Counted from the stretch's first letter, positions 1 to 8,619 are shown. The stretch is DNA of 35,686 nt from an uncultured Collinsella sp. (GCA_902493985.1 CABURR010000020.1:1-35686); one strand, 5' to 3'. Notes: generated by a model from the letters alone, not told the origin. Numbers and translations: made by a program.

Positions 1-198
1 GCTTTGCCGCCTTTTTATGCGAGCGGCGAGAGCAAAAAGGCAGAGCGCCTGATAACAGTTCTTATTGGCGGCGCGGAGATTGTTCTTTGTGGAATAGTGC
101 TTGAAGGTTCGGCTGCCTCTTATGCGATGATTGGACTGATGATTCTGTTCTGTGCGTTTGAGTTTGTGTCACAGGTAAGGGATAGCCGGTCCTTATGA
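1..198 (+). CDS. C-terminal fragment of a small membrane protein (5' end outside the window)
   Basis: The frame is open from the first base of the window and stops with TGA at 196-198, so only about 65 residues are visible. They contain two hydrophobic stretches (around residues 19-32 and 38-53 of the fragment) separated by a short polar turn, and end in a charged tail with Arg, Asp and Ser. A TTG at position 4 could serve as a start, but there is no ribosome binding site in view, so I treat it as the end of a longer gene. The hydrophobic hairpin pattern is compatible with HdeD/DUF308-type small membrane proteins, but this is only a guess and no function is claimed. Confidence 0.5.
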   Translation, partial: ALPPFYASGESKKAERLITVLIGGAEIVLCGIVLEGSAASYAMIGLMILFCAFEFVSQVRDSRSL

Positions 199-749
199 GT
201 TGAATTACGCGCGTGCGGATATAAAGGGTGGCATGTTAAATTTGTTGAAAACTCTGACATGCGCTGTCGACTTCATTAAAATCGATTGCCGATCAAGTCT
301 TCCTATATATGCGAGCCCCAAGAAACTGCGCTGTGAACCTGAGTCCTCTATCGATCGGCCCGGTGCACCGGGCCGCTGTCCTCGAGCCGGCAACAGCTTG
401 CCGGTCTCAAAACGTATGCCGTCCGGTACGACCGACAGCCGAGCCTTGCGCCCCGTTGGGGCAGTGCCAGAACCCCGTGCCGGAACCCACGTAGCCGATG
501 TCAGGGGAATTCAGCCGCGGCCATCGAGGAGCCGGCCTGGGGACGGCGCCCTCAGTCCTCGAAGGATTTCCACCGCCCCTTGCAGGCCTGGATTGATTTA
601 ACGGTTGATTTAATCCGGCTGAACAAGCCGAGCACGGCCCGGTTGACATAATGTAAGGTAAAAAAGCAGATGCGGCCGTACGCCGATGCGGGGTTCGGGT
701 GATGTGATAAAAAGTAATACACGTATTACATCTAACCGGGAGGTGCGTC
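199..749. other. 550-base gap with dense short hairpins, possible structured RNA or decayed DNA
   Basis: No reading frame here has a convincing ribosome binding site or recognisable protein. The DNA is rich in perfect short hairpins: an 18-base palindrome with GGCCCGG arms around TGCA (357-374), GCCGGCAA/TTGCCGG (386-404), GCCCC/GGGGC (449-462), and CGGCTGAACAAGCCG (616-630). The motif TCCTC recurs near 353, 379 and 557. A TATATA at 304-309 could be a -10 box but has no good -35. I looked for signatures of RNase P RNA, tmRNA, SRP RNA and 6S RNA and saw none that fit. It may be a lineage-specific non-coding RNA or the eroded remains of a transferred segment. Confidence 0.3.
714..729. promoter_or_regulatory. 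Palindromic operator upstream of the antitoxin remnant
   Basis: GTAATAC and GTATTAC form perfect 7-base arms around AC, 20 bases before the ATG at 750 and followed by the ribosome binding site GGGAGG (738-743). Ribbon-helix-helix antitoxins commonly repress their own promoter by binding such palindromes. The role as operator is inferred from position and symmetry. Confidence 0.5.
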
Positions 750-943
750 ATGGCAACCGCCACCGCAGCCCTGAGAATCCCCAAGGACCTCGCGAACAGG
801 TACGACCGCCTGGCGAAGTCGACGGGCCGCACGAAAAACTTCTACATAACGGAGGCCATCGCCGCGAGATAGACAGGCTCGAATACGAGTACGGCCTCAT
901 GAATTATCCGGGAAGCGTTTGGTTGCGAGGCATGCCAGTGTGA
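750..943 (+). pseudogene. Frameshifted ribbon-helix-helix (CopG/RelB-like) antitoxin remnant
   Basis: From the ATG at 750 the frame gives about 40 residues typical of a ribbon-helix-helix antitoxin: an Ala/Thr-rich beta strand with LRIP, then DLANRYDRLAKSTGR, then FYITEAIAAR, ending at a TAG near 867. The continuation IDRLEYEYGLMNY, normal for this family, is present immediately afterwards but in another frame. One missing base at about 864-868 explains the break. After MNY the sequence no longer matches the family and stops at 941-943, so the C-terminal toxin-binding tail and any toxin gene are gone. The operator and ribosome binding site upstream are still intact. A single sequencing error could mimic the frameshift but not the missing tail. 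Confidence 0.65.
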
Positions 944-967
944 GGGCCTGATTCGTCAGGCCCTCAC
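940..967. terminator. Perfect hairpin at the end of the two-component operon
   Basis: GTGAGGGCCTGA and its exact complement flank a TTCG loop (12-base stem). The stem covers the stop codon of the histidine kinase gene (964-966). There is no T-run on either side, so it may act as a weak terminator or as a 3'-end stabilising hairpin rather than a classical intrinsic terminator. Confidence 0.45.
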
Positions 968-2391
968 AGGGGGACCGCGATGGTGGCCACCGCGCCGCCC
1001 GAGGGGCTGTTGGCGAGCGAAACGGAGCCCCCGTGGGCGCTCGCGGCCTCGGAGGCGACGTGGAGGCCGAGCCCGTAGTGGCGGCCTCCGTCGCGCGAGG
1101 AGCGGGAGGAGTCGTCTGTGAAGAGGCGCTCGCAGCCGCGTTCGAGGGCGGCGGGAGAAAAGCCCGGTCCGTCATCGGCGACCTCGATGACGAGGTATCC
1201 ACCAGCGACGTCGCAGGAGACCACCACGCGCGAGCGCGCGTGCTCGGCGGCGTTGGCCACGAGGTTCGCGGCGGCTCGCGCCAGGGTGGTTCGGTCGAGT
1301 GGGGCCTCGGGCGTGCCCGCGACAGCGGGGCCCGTGGCTGCGTCGAGCGTCACGCCTCGCGCCCGGGCGATCTGGGCGGCCTCGGCGAGGACCTGCTCGC
1401 AGAGCTCGGCCGGCCGCATGGGGGCCCTCTCCGCCCCGCCGGACCCGCGCGAGGCCTCGATGAGCAGACGCACGTAGCCGTCGAGCCTTTCGACACTGCC
1501 GGCTATGTCGCGCGCGGCGGCCGCGAGGTCGGCATCTTTCTCGTCTTCCAGCTCCTCCGCCACGAAGTCGGCGTTGGCGCGCAGCACGGTGAGCGGCGTC
1601 TTGAGGTCGTGGGCGAGCGACGCCACCTGCTCGCGCTGCCCCCGCTCCGCGGCCCAGCGGGCCTCGAGCGACTCGGCGAGGGAGGCCCGCATGGCGTCCA
1701 TCGCGGCGAGGACGTCGTTCACCTCGCGCACGTTGGTGCTGCCGACCGCGAAGTCGAGCTCCCCCGCGCCGACGCGCCCCGCCGCCTCCGCGAGCGGCGC
1801 CATCTTGCGCGAGATCACGCGGCTCGCGCGGCGCGCCACGAGCGCGAGCGCGAGCGCGCTTCCCGCCGCGGCGCCGACGAGCATGAGGTTCTGCGGGTTG
1901 GGAAGCAGGCCGGCGAGATCGCGCGAGACCCACTGCGGCAGGTACTCGCTGACGAGTGCGCAGGCCCCGCCGTCCTTGAGCGGGAACGCGGCGTAGGTGA
2001 GGCCCGAGCCCCCGCCCTCGATCTCCACTGTGCCCGGATCCGCGGCGAGTGCCGCACGGGCCATTTCCGTCGCGTCCTCGAGCCGCGTGCCCTCGAGGTC
2101 TGTCATCAGCACGTATCCGTCCTTGTTCAGGATGAGGTAGCGGTACGCCGTCGGCACGTCCTGCTGCCCGCAAACGCCGTCGCGTGCCAGACCCTCCGCG
2201 ACCTCGCGCGCATTGGCCGGCCCCCAGCTTGCCTCGTAGACGATGCCCGCGTTGATCGCCGCAGAGAGCGCCATGAACGAGGCGAGCCACGCCGTAGCGA
2301 CCGCCGCGAACGCGTAGGCGAAGTAGCGCGCGATGACGAAGGAGAGCGGCATGCCTCGGCGACCTCGCGCCCCGGTCCTCAGAGCTGCCAC
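964..2391 (-). CDS. Sensor histidine kinase of the ABC transporter operon
   Basis: Two membrane segments (about residues 20-48 and 167-187) enclose an outer domain of roughly 120 residues. A HAMP-like linker follows, then the dimerisation/phosphoacceptor helix with LAHDLKTP (His about 261). The ATP-binding domain shows an N box (NLVANAAEH, about 377-385), G1 box (DDGPGF, about 406) and G2 box (GLGLH, about 440). It should autophosphorylate and pass phosphate to the regulator encoded just upstream. The large outer domain differs from BceS-type intramembrane sensors and resembles kinases that sense peptides directly. The GTG at 2391 overlaps the regulator gene by 13 bases; an ATG at 2352 (residue 14) is an equally plausible start. 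Base composition is more GC-rich than the genes to the right. Confidence 0.9.
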   Translation of the reverse strand: MAALRTGARGRRGMPLSFVIARYFAYAFAAVATAWLASFMALSAAINAGIVYEASWGPANAREVAEGLARDGVCGQQDVPTAYRYLILNKDGYVLMTDLEGTRLEDATEMARAALAADPGTVEIEGGGSGLTYAAFPLKDGGACALVSEYLPQWVSRDLAGLLPNPQNLMLVGAAAGSALALALVARRASRVISRKMAPLAEAAGRVGAGELDFAVGSTNVREVNDVLAAMDAMRASLAESLEARWAAERGQREQVASLAHDLKTPLTVLRANADFVAEELEDEKDADLAAAARDIAGSVERLDGYVRLLIEASRGSGGAERAPMRPAELCEQVLAEAAQIARARGVTLDAATGPAVAGTPEAPLDRTTLARAAANLVANAAEHARSRVVVSCDVAGGYLVIEVADDGPGFSPAALERGCERLFTDDSSRSSRDGGRHYGLGLHVASEAASAHGGSVSLANSPSGGAVATIAVPL

Positions 2392-3041
2392 TTGTACCCC
2401 ATCCCCCAGACGGTCGCAATCGGATCGGCGCCGGCCTCGGAGAGTTTCCTCCGGGCGCGGCTGACCTGCATGGATATGGCCGCGTCGTCGGCGTCGCTCT
2501 CCCAGCCGAGCACCGCCTCGCGTATCTGCGCGCGGCTCATGACCTGCCCGGGGTGGCGGGCGAGGTACTCGCAGATGGCGTACTCGGTGGGCGTGAGCGG
2601 CACGGCCTCGCCACCCACGGCGAGGTCGCGCGCCCCGAGGTCGATCCGCACCTCCCCGAAGGAGAGGGCGTGCGAGCGCGGCCGGCGCTCACGGCGTAGA
2701 TGGGCCGCGACCTTGGCGCGCAGCTCCGCGGCCCCGAAGGGCTTGCGAACGTAGTCGTCGGCGCCCAGGCCGTAGCCGGCCACGGCGTCCTCCTCGGCCA
2801 CGCGAGCGGTCAGGAAGACCATGGGCCCGTCGAAGTCCGGGCGGATCTGCCGCACGAGCTCGAAGCCGTCGAGCCCCGGCATCATGACGTCGCAGAGCAC
2901 GAGGTCGAAGCGCGAGAGGTCCATCCCCGGGACCGCCGTCGGGTCCGCCGCCCTGACGACCTCATGGCCGTCGCGGCCGAGGACGCGCGCGAGCGCGTCG
3001 AGGATCGCCCGTTCATCATCCACTGCCAATATCCTCGCCAT
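2379..3041 (-). CDS. OmpR-family response regulator
   Basis: The 220-residue protein has a receiver domain with the acidic pair Asp8/Asp9, phosphoacceptor Asp51 in LCDVMMPGLDG, Thr78 and Lys100 (RKPF). An OmpR-type winged helix follows (about 125-220) with LTPTEYAICEYL and the C-terminal hairpin WGMGYKW. It is a DNA-binding transcription factor and the expected partner of the overlapping downstream kinase. The gene lies about 45 bases after the small exported protein gene and belongs to the same minus-strand operon, so it probably controls that operon in response to the peptide sensed by the kinase. The target operator could not be identified. Confidence 0.93.
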   Translation of the reverse strand: MARILAVDDERAILDALARVLGRDGHEVVRAADPTAVPGMDLSRFDLVLCDVMMPGLDGFELVRQIRPDFDGPMVFLTARVAEEDAVAGYGLGADDYVRKPFGAAELRAKVAAHLRRERRPRSHALSFGEVRIDLGARDLAVGGEAVPLTPTEYAICEYLARHPGQVMSRAQIREAVLGWESDADDAAISMQVSRARRKLSEAGADPIATVWGMGYKWQL

Positions 3042-3086
3042 GTTCGACCTCCTGAAACTTCCGTCGGAATTGTACTAGCGCCGCAC

Positions 3087-3440
3087 TCAGCGGTCCAGAG
3101 CTCTGCGCGCAGCCGCGGGCGCCTCGATCTCGAGCCAGCCCTCGCCGTCCGACTCCCGCCCGAAGAAGATGAGCTGGAGCTCTCGGACATTGCCTCCGTC
3201 GTCCGCCGCGTCCACCAGGTAGACGTAGTTTGCCCCCGCCCCAGTGGCGTCGGCGTAGGAGCTCGCGTGGCTGCCGGGCTCGGGCGCGGGCGCCCACATG
3301 GCGATCTCAGGGTTGGGCAGCACGCGGTCGGCGATCGAGCGCAGCGCCGACCCCCAGCCGGCGTCGAGCAGGGCATTCCCGCCCAGGACGAGCGCTGCGG
3401 AGAGGAGGACGAGCATGGCGGCGAGCGGCCTCCTACGCAT
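3087..3440 (-). CDS. Small exported protein of unknown function in the immunity operon
   Basis: The 117-residue product starts MRRR followed by a hydrophobic segment (about 7-22), which reads as a signal peptide or membrane anchor. There is no lipobox cysteine. The rest is acidic and soluble, with a short strand-rich region (NYVYLVDAADDGGN..LQLIFFGRE) that faintly recalls the YxeA/DUF1093 fold often encoded beside peptide-antibiotic transporters; that resemblance is weak. Its start codon overlaps the end of the upstream permease gene by 8 bases, so it is translationally coupled to the transporter. By position it could be an accessory immunity protein on the outer face of the membrane (inference). 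Confidence 0.75.
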   Translation of the reverse strand: MRRRPLAAMLVLLSAALVLGGNALLDAGWGSALRSIADRVLPNPEIAMWAPAPEPGSHASSYADATGAGANYVYLVDAADDGGNVRELQLIFFGRESDGEGWLEIEAPAAARRALDR

Positions 3441-4248
3441 CTACCCTCCCGTCCTCGAAGCGGCAGAACCAGGCGAGAAAGACGGCGTCGGCTGCCAGGG
3501 TGAGAACGAGGCTAGCGAGCGCAGTCGTGAGGAGAGGGCCCGCCGCGCGTGCGGCGTCGATGAAAGCCTCCACCCCGAGCGACCCCAGGCGCGCGGGCCA
3601 GGCGAGCGGCACCCAGCTCAGGGGCGTCGCCAGGGCACCGGTGAGCTCGCCGGTCATGAGGCCGTGCGCAAGTCCGCCCACTGAGAAGAACGCGAGGAGC
3701 ATCCCCGCCGCGCCGGCGCCGATGGCGGCGTTGCGGCCGAGGCGCAGGGCCACGCCGAGCCCCAGCGCGTAGAGGGGCAGGCTGCCCAGCACGATGCCCG
3801 CCCAGGCGGCCGCAAGCGGAGCGGGCCCGAGCGGCAGGCGCCCGGCGACGGCGAGCACGGCCCCGAACACGCCGAGCGCCACGGCCAACGCGGCGGCGCC
3901 GAGCGCCGCAAGGGCGAGCAGCTTCGCCGCGACGGCGCGCCCGCGCGAGGGGACCGCCGTGAGGTTGGCGAGGCGCCCGGCAGCGCGCTCCTCGTCCACG
4001 GCGAGCCCGCAGACGATGGCGGACATGAGCGGCATGAGGGCGCCGAGGAACTGGGCGTAGGCGTCCGCGCCCAGCGCCGGGTCCCATCGGGTTACGGAGA
4101 AGTACTCGCCGCAGGCAAGACCGGCTGCCAGGCCGCAGACGAGGTGCACCGCCGCGAGCGGGGAGCGCGCCAGGCGCAGGGCCTCGGAGAGCAGGGCCCG
4201 CGAGAGAGTCATGCGCGGCGTCGGGTCGGAGAGTCGTGTCATGGCCAT
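3433..4248 (-). CDS. Lantibiotic-immunity type ABC transporter permease (MutG/EpiG-like)
   Basis: The frame remains open far upstream, but the real start is the ATG at 4248. It overlaps the stop of the preceding permease (TGATG) and has GAGGAG five bases before it. The 271-residue product has about six hydrophobic segments and few charged residues, as expected for an ABC-2 type permease. The motif VDEERAAGRLANLTAVPSRG in the first cytoplasmic loop matches the arrangement in the MutG/EpiG/SpaG family, where a related loop contacts the ATPase. With the neighbouring permease and ATPase it should form a three-gene transporter that expels antimicrobial peptides from the membrane. Family assignment is from pattern and gene order, not from a search. 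Confidence 0.8.
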   Translation of the reverse strand: MAMTRLSDPTPRMTLSRALLSEALRLARSPLAAVHLVCGLAAGLACGEYFSVTRWDPALGADAYAQFLGALMPLMSAIVCGLAVDEERAAGRLANLTAVPSRGRAVAAKLLALAALGAAALAVALGVFGAVLAVAGRLPLGPAPLAAAWAGIVLGSLPLYALGLGVALRLGRNAAIGAGAAGMLLAFFSVGGLAHGLMTGELTGALATPLSWVPLAWPARLGSLGVEAFIDAARAAGPLLTTALASLVLTLAADAVFLAWFCRFEDGRVDA

Positions 4249-5014
4249 CACCTCTCCTCGGAGCGCGCGAACCAGGCCGCGCCCGCCGCCGTGAGCGCGG
4301 CGAACGCGAGCGCGCAGACCGCAAGGCCCGCCAGCGTGAGCATGCCGTCCGCCGCGAGCGCCCCGCCGAGCGCCATGTCCGCTGCGAGTGGCTCGCCGCT
4401 CGGCAGCACGGGGATGAAGCTCGTGGGGATGACCATGCTCGCCGACGGCGGAAAGAGCTGCGGCAGCGGCACCAGCGACCAGGCGAACCCACCCACGAGC
4501 TGCGCGGCGAGCGGGCAGAAGATGCCCGCGAGCATGCCGAGCCGCGCCGTGAGGAAGAGCCCTGCGGGGATCATCCACGCCGCGGTCACCGTGTTGGCGA
4601 GCGCGCAGAGGAGCATCGTGAGCGTGCCCGCGGCCGTGAGGCCCTGCGAGGAGAACGCCGATCCCGCGAGGTAGATGCCGAAGACCACGAGGTTCGAGAG
4701 CGCGCAGAGCGCGAGGCACCAGAGCGCCTTGGCCCACCAGGCGCGCCCGAGCGGGAAGCCCAGGCCTAGAAGCCCCCGCATCCGCGTGCGCGCGTCCGCC
4801 CGCGCGACGCAAGCCACCACGAGCGAGAGAGCCACGGGCAGGAAGAGCGCGTACCAGTAGTTCCACGCGCTGAAGATCTGCACGCCCCGGTAGGGCATCG
4901 CGCCGAGCAGCGGCATCGGCAGCGCCATGAGCACGGCCAGGCGAACCGGTGCCGCGTGGCGCGACTTCAGGGCCTCGGCGCGCAGGCCCGCGAGTAGGCC
5001 GCCTTTCTCGCCCG

Positions 5015-5018
<4 letters not shown>
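4248..5018 (-). CDS. Lantibiotic-immunity type ABC transporter permease (MutE/EpiE-like)
   Basis: The 256-residue protein begins with a short amphipathic cytoplasmic segment (LRAEALKSRH), then six predicted membrane spans. Features recalling the MutE/EpiE family are the N-terminal E-x-L-K-x-R/K element, the first outer loop with WNYWYALFLPVALSL, and the cytoplasmic loop with an Arg-rich turn before LGFPLGRAWWAKAL. Its ATG overlaps the end of the ATPase gene by four bases (ATGA) and its stop overlaps the next permease by one base, so the three transporter parts are translationally coupled. Expected location is the inner membrane, as half of a heterodimeric channel. Confidence 0.82.
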
Positions 5019-5743
<725 letters not shown>

Positions 5744-5895
5744 GGGTTCTTCCTTTCTCTTCCGGGCGCGCAGGCCGAGTCGCCGTGCCCGCGCGCCTTA
5801 CCTTTCGGGTTCACAATCCATGGTGAAGCGCGTTTCTAACGAAGCCGTAACGGTCGTTGAGGTCTTATATATGTCTGGACACTCTATGCTCGCGC

Positions 5896-5924
5896 TGGAT
5901 AGACATCGCCAGAACGGGTATAGT
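5896..5924 (+). promoter_or_regulatory. Probable promoter of the pgsA-FHA-ftsR genes
   Basis: A TATAGT (5919-5924) lies 17 bases after TGGATA (5896-5901, four of six matches to TTGACA), and the GTG start of the next gene is about 37 bases further on. The rest of the divergent gap 5744-5960 has no other clear site. No obvious promoter was found for the minus-strand transporter operon. Confidence 0.5.
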
Positions 5925-5960
5925 ATCGAAAGTTTTGTCGTTTACCAGCGGGGGAGTCCT

Positions 5961-6665
5961 GTGGGCATCAAAAAGAAGATCAAAAAGGAGCTTATCGGCA
6001 CCTCCGATTACCCGTCGAATAAGATCTTTACGATCTCCAATTTCATTACCTTCACGCGCCTGATACTCACGCTGGTCTTTCTGTACCTGTTTGTGACGGA
6101 TAACAATCGCGTCGTCGCGATCATCATCTATGCCATCGCGGCCTCCACTGACTGGATGGACGGTCAGATTGCTCGCATGACCAAAACGGTCTCGTGGCTC
6201 GGCAAGGTTATGGATCCCATTTGCGACCGTGCGCTGCTATTTACAGGCGTTTTAGGTCTCGTGGTTCGCGGCGAGCTTCCCATCTGGGTCTGCGTGCTCA
6301 TCATCGGCCGCGATATCTATCTGGGAATCGGCACGCTTATCGTGCGCCACTATCACCGCCGTCCCATCGACGTTGTGTTTCCCGGCAAGATTGCCACGGC
6401 GCTGCTCATGACCGGTTTCTCGCTCATGCTACTAGGCTTTCCCACTGTGGACGGCTGGCATCTGCTGCCCGCCACGTTCACGGCCTTCCCGGGCCTCAAC
6501 GGCAGCCCGGTACCGCTTGGCATCTTCTTTGTGTACGGCGGCGTCATCTTCTCCATGCTCACCGCCGTCATCTATTCCATTAAGGGCGGAGCGGCCATTA
6601 AACAGGCTGTCGCGCATCCCGAGGACGAAGACATCGACTTTCTTAACCCCGAAATCGAAGACTAA
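5961..6665 (+). CDS. pgsA: CDP-alcohol phosphatidyltransferase (PgsA-like)
   Basis: I place the start at the GTG at 5961, preceded by GGGGGAG, although the frame is open further upstream. The 234-residue protein carries the family signature D-x2-D-G-x2-A-R-x8-G-x3-D-x3-D (Asp64, Asp67, Gly68, Ala71-Arg72, Gly81, Asp85, Asp89) and four to five membrane spans. It transfers a phosphatidyl group from CDP-diacylglycerol to an alcohol in the membrane; glycerol-3-phosphate is the likely acceptor. The window has a second paralogue at 26870-27508, and the same pgsA2-FHA-MerR order occurs in Mycobacterium, so this copy corresponds to PgsA2 by context. The acidic C-terminal tail (EDEDIDFLNPEIED) is not part of the catalytic domain. 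The acceptor alcohol cannot be decided from sequence. Confidence 0.85.
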   Translation: MGIKKKIKKELIGTSDYPSNKIFTISNFITFTRLILTLVFLYLFVTDNNRVVAIIIYAIAASTDWMDGQIARMTKTVSWLGKVMDPICDRALLFTGVLGLVVRGELPIWVCVLIIGRDIYLGIGTLIVRHYHRRPIDVVFPGKIATALLMTGFSLMLLGFPTVDGWHLLPATFTAFPGLNGSPVPLGIFFVYGGVIFSMLTAVIYSIKGGAAIKQAVAHPEDEDIDFLNPEIED

Positions 6666-6731
6666 GCCATTGGGGTATGATTACGTTCAGTTCATTCTTT
6701 GCGGCATGTCCGCGTTAAGTTAGGGGTTGTC

Positions 6732-7166
6732 ATGGACAACATGGTTAACAATATGCCTCAGAACGGTAAGGCCTCAGACGCCACCTGCGTTTTCCGCGTT
6801 CCTTCGAGCGATGTCACCGTTCCCGACCTCATGGCCAATGTGCACATCACCGCACCCGTCTTGTCTATCGTCAAAGGCCCGCAAACCGGTGCAGCCTTTG
6901 AGCTCGAGGATAATGTGACCACCATCGGCCGCGATCCCGCTAACGGCATCTTCCTCAACGACATGACCGTGTCGCGTAGCCACGCGCGCATTATTCGCGA
7001 GGGTCTGGGTGCCCGTATTGAGGACCTGGGCTCGCTCAACGGTACGTGGGTTGACGGCGCTATCGTCAACGGCGCCCCGCTGCACGACGGTTCTTCCGTC
7101 CAGATCGGTACGTTTACGCTCATCTATCACGAGAGCACGCCGGAGCGCATCGAAACCGGTGAGTAG
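6732..7166 (+). CDS. FHA-domain protein (GarA/OdhI-like by context)
   Basis: The start is the ATG at 6732, preceded by TAGGGGT. The 144-residue protein has an N-terminal tail of about 40 residues and a forkhead-associated domain with the phosphothreonine-binding residues Gly66-Arg67, SRSHA (81-85) and NGT (103-105). In Mycobacterium and Corynebacterium the protein at this position is GarA/OdhI, a Ser/Thr-kinase substrate that inhibits 2-oxoglutarate metabolism. The tail here has several Thr residues (ATCVF, DVTVPD) but I do not see the classical ETTS phosphorylation motif, so the target may differ. It lies three bases before the MerR-type gene and is probably co-transcribed with it. Confidence 0.88.
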   Translation: MDNMVNNMPQNGKASDATCVFRVPSSDVTVPDLMANVHITAPVLSIVKGPQTGAAFELEDNVTTIGRDPANGIFLNDMTVSRSHARIIREGLGARIEDLGSLNGTWVDGAIVNGAPLHDGSSVQIGTFTLIYHESTPERIETGE

Positions 7167-7169
7167 GGC

Positions 7170-8048
7170 ATGGCCGAACGCAACTATCTGAGTATCGGCC
7201 AGGTCGTCAATCTACTTCGAGGCGCATACCCCGATCTTTCGAACTCAAAAATTAGATTTCTCGAAGATGAGGGGCTCATCACCCCTCATCGCACGCCTAA
7301 GGGCTATCGTCAGTACTCCAAGGAGGACGTTGACCGCCTGGAGGTCATTCTGCACCTGCAGAAGACTCGCTACATGCCGCTCAACGTGATCAAGCAGCGC
7401 CTGGAAAACGCCACGGACCTGTCTACGCTCGCCTACGAGGTGGGCCTGCTGTCCGACGTTCCGCTCAAGACGGAGCCCAAGGAGACTAAGCAAAAGCTGC
7501 ATCCCATCGAGACCATTCCCGATATGTTGGGCGTCGAAATTTCGTTTATCCGCTCGCTCGCCGAGAACGACCTCATTCGCATCATCAAGAGTCCGCAGAA
7601 TCGCGAGCTTGTCGATGGTCGCGATTTTCCGATCATCCGCTACTGCTCCGAGCTGTCGCGCTTCCATATCGAGCCGCGCAACCTGCGTCAGTACGTGTCT
7701 TCCGCCAACCGCGAGTCCTCGATGTTTGAGCAGGTGCTTGTGAGCATGCTCGGCATGGATACCTCCGATGACGAGCGCGACGCCAAGCTCGAGCGTGCGT
7801 TTAAGAAGCTTCACGACCTGACGGAGGGCGTGCACACCGCGCTGCTCAAGAACCGCGTTTTTGAGTCGCTCAACGCCGTGGTCGAGGACGCCGACATCGA
7901 TGCACTCGATGAGGAAATCACTCGCTCCGAGTCCACCAAGACCAAAAACGAAGAGATAGCCGCGCCGGCTTCGCACAAGGATTCTCTCGTCAAGCCGCTC
8001 AAGGTCGTCCCCCCTTCGCAATCCGGCACCGCCACCGCGGGCAAATAA
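7170..8048 (+). CDS. ftsR: MerR-family regulator (FtsR-like)
   Basis: The 292-residue protein starts three bases after the FHA gene. Residues about 7-75 form a MerR-type winged helix (LSIGQVVNLLR, SKIRFLEDEGLITPHRTPKGYRQYS, DVDRLEVILHLQ). The FHA-MerR pair matches garA-Rv1828 of Mycobacterium and the FtsR locus of Corynebacterium glutamicum, where FtsR activates ftsZ. The middle region (about 105-180) has a second HTH-like segment (GVEISFIRSLAENDLIRIIKS..GRDFPIIRYC), as in FtsR homologues. The C-terminal 40 residues are Lys/Ser/Thr-rich and probably disordered. The function in cell division control is inferred from family and context. Confidence 0.82.
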   Translation: MAERNYLSIGQVVNLLRGAYPDLSNSKIRFLEDEGLITPHRTPKGYRQYSKEDVDRLEVILHLQKTRYMPLNVIKQRLENATDLSTLAYEVGLLSDVPLKTEPKETKQKLHPIETIPDMLGVEISFIRSLAENDLIRIIKSPQNRELVDGRDFPIIRYCSELSRFHIEPRNLRQYVSSANRESSMFEQVLVSMLGMDTSDDERDAKLERAFKKLHDLTEGVHTALLKNRVFESLNAVVEDADIDALDEEITRSESTKTKNEEIAAPASHKDSLVKPLKVVPPSQSGTATAGK

Positions 8049-8088
8049 CCGCTGCTGAAATTTCGGGAACCCATTGAAAGGTCATGCA

Positions 8089-8619
8089 ATGTACGACTTC
8101 GAATCTCAAATCGTCGACATCCCCGACTATCCCGAGCCCGGAGTCATCTTTAAAGACATCACGCCGCTCTTTGGCAATCCCGAGGCGCTCAAAGCCATGA
8201 CCGATGCCCTCGCCGAGCACTTTGCCGGCATGGGAATCACCAAGGTCGTGGGTCCCGAGGCTCGCGGCTTTATGGTTGGCGTACCGGTAGCTGTAGCCCT
8301 TGGCGCCGGCTTTGTTCCCGCACGTAAACCGGGCAAGCTACCGCGCAAGACTGTGAGCCAGAGCTACGAGCTCGAGTACGGAACGGATTCCATTGAGATC
8401 CATGCCGACGCTATCAGCTCTAAAGATACCGTGTTGATTCTGGACGACTTGGTCGCGACGGGCGGAACCGTCGAGGCAACAGGTAAACTGGTGCGAGATA
8501 TGGGCGCAAAGCTTATCGGTTACGGTTGTATCCTTGAGCTTGCGTTTCTCAACCCGCGCGAGAAGCTCACGCCGTCTGATGACGATGTGGAGCTCTTTAG
8601 CCTGGTGACGGTGGACTAG
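8089..8619 (+). CDS. apt: Adenine phosphoribosyltransferase
   Basis: This 176-residue cytoplasmic enzyme converts adenine and PRPP to AMP in purine salvage. The N-terminal IVDIPDYPEPGVIFKDITPLF is typical of Apt. GPEARGFMVGVPVA contributes to adenine binding, and the PRPP loop reads VLILDDLVATGGT. I chose the ATG at 8089, preceded by GAAAGG; a TTG at 8074 in the same frame is unlikely. It is 40 bases after ftsR on the same strand. Length and motif order are normal for the family. Confidence 0.95.
   Translation: MYDFESQIVDIPDYPEPGVIFKDITPLFGNPEALKAMTDALAEHFAGMGITKVVGPEARGFMVGVPVAVALGAGFVPARKPGKLPRKTVSQSYELEYGTDSIEIHADAISSKDTVLILDDLVATGGTVEATGKLVRDMGAKLIGYGCILELAFLNPREKLTPSDDDVELFSLVTVD

Noticed and set aside
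300..600. RNase P RNA, tmRNA, SRP RNA, 6S RNA or T-box
   Set aside because: The conserved sequence signatures of these RNAs were not found on either strand.
200..832. Open frames on both strands in the left gap
   Set aside because: They have no ribosome binding site, no family pattern, Arg/Pro/Ala-rich composition typical of chance frames in GC-rich DNA, and they cross hairpins.
1033..2754. 573-residue plus-strand frame opposite the histidine kinase and regulator genes
   Set aside because: It is the antisense shadow of two well-supported genes; composition is Arg/Gly/Val-rich without domains.
3433..4866. 477-residue version of the second permease
   Set aside because: The first 200 residues are Arg/Gly/Ala-rich and lie out of frame over the preceding permease; the overlap start at 4248 with a good ribosome binding site explains the gene.
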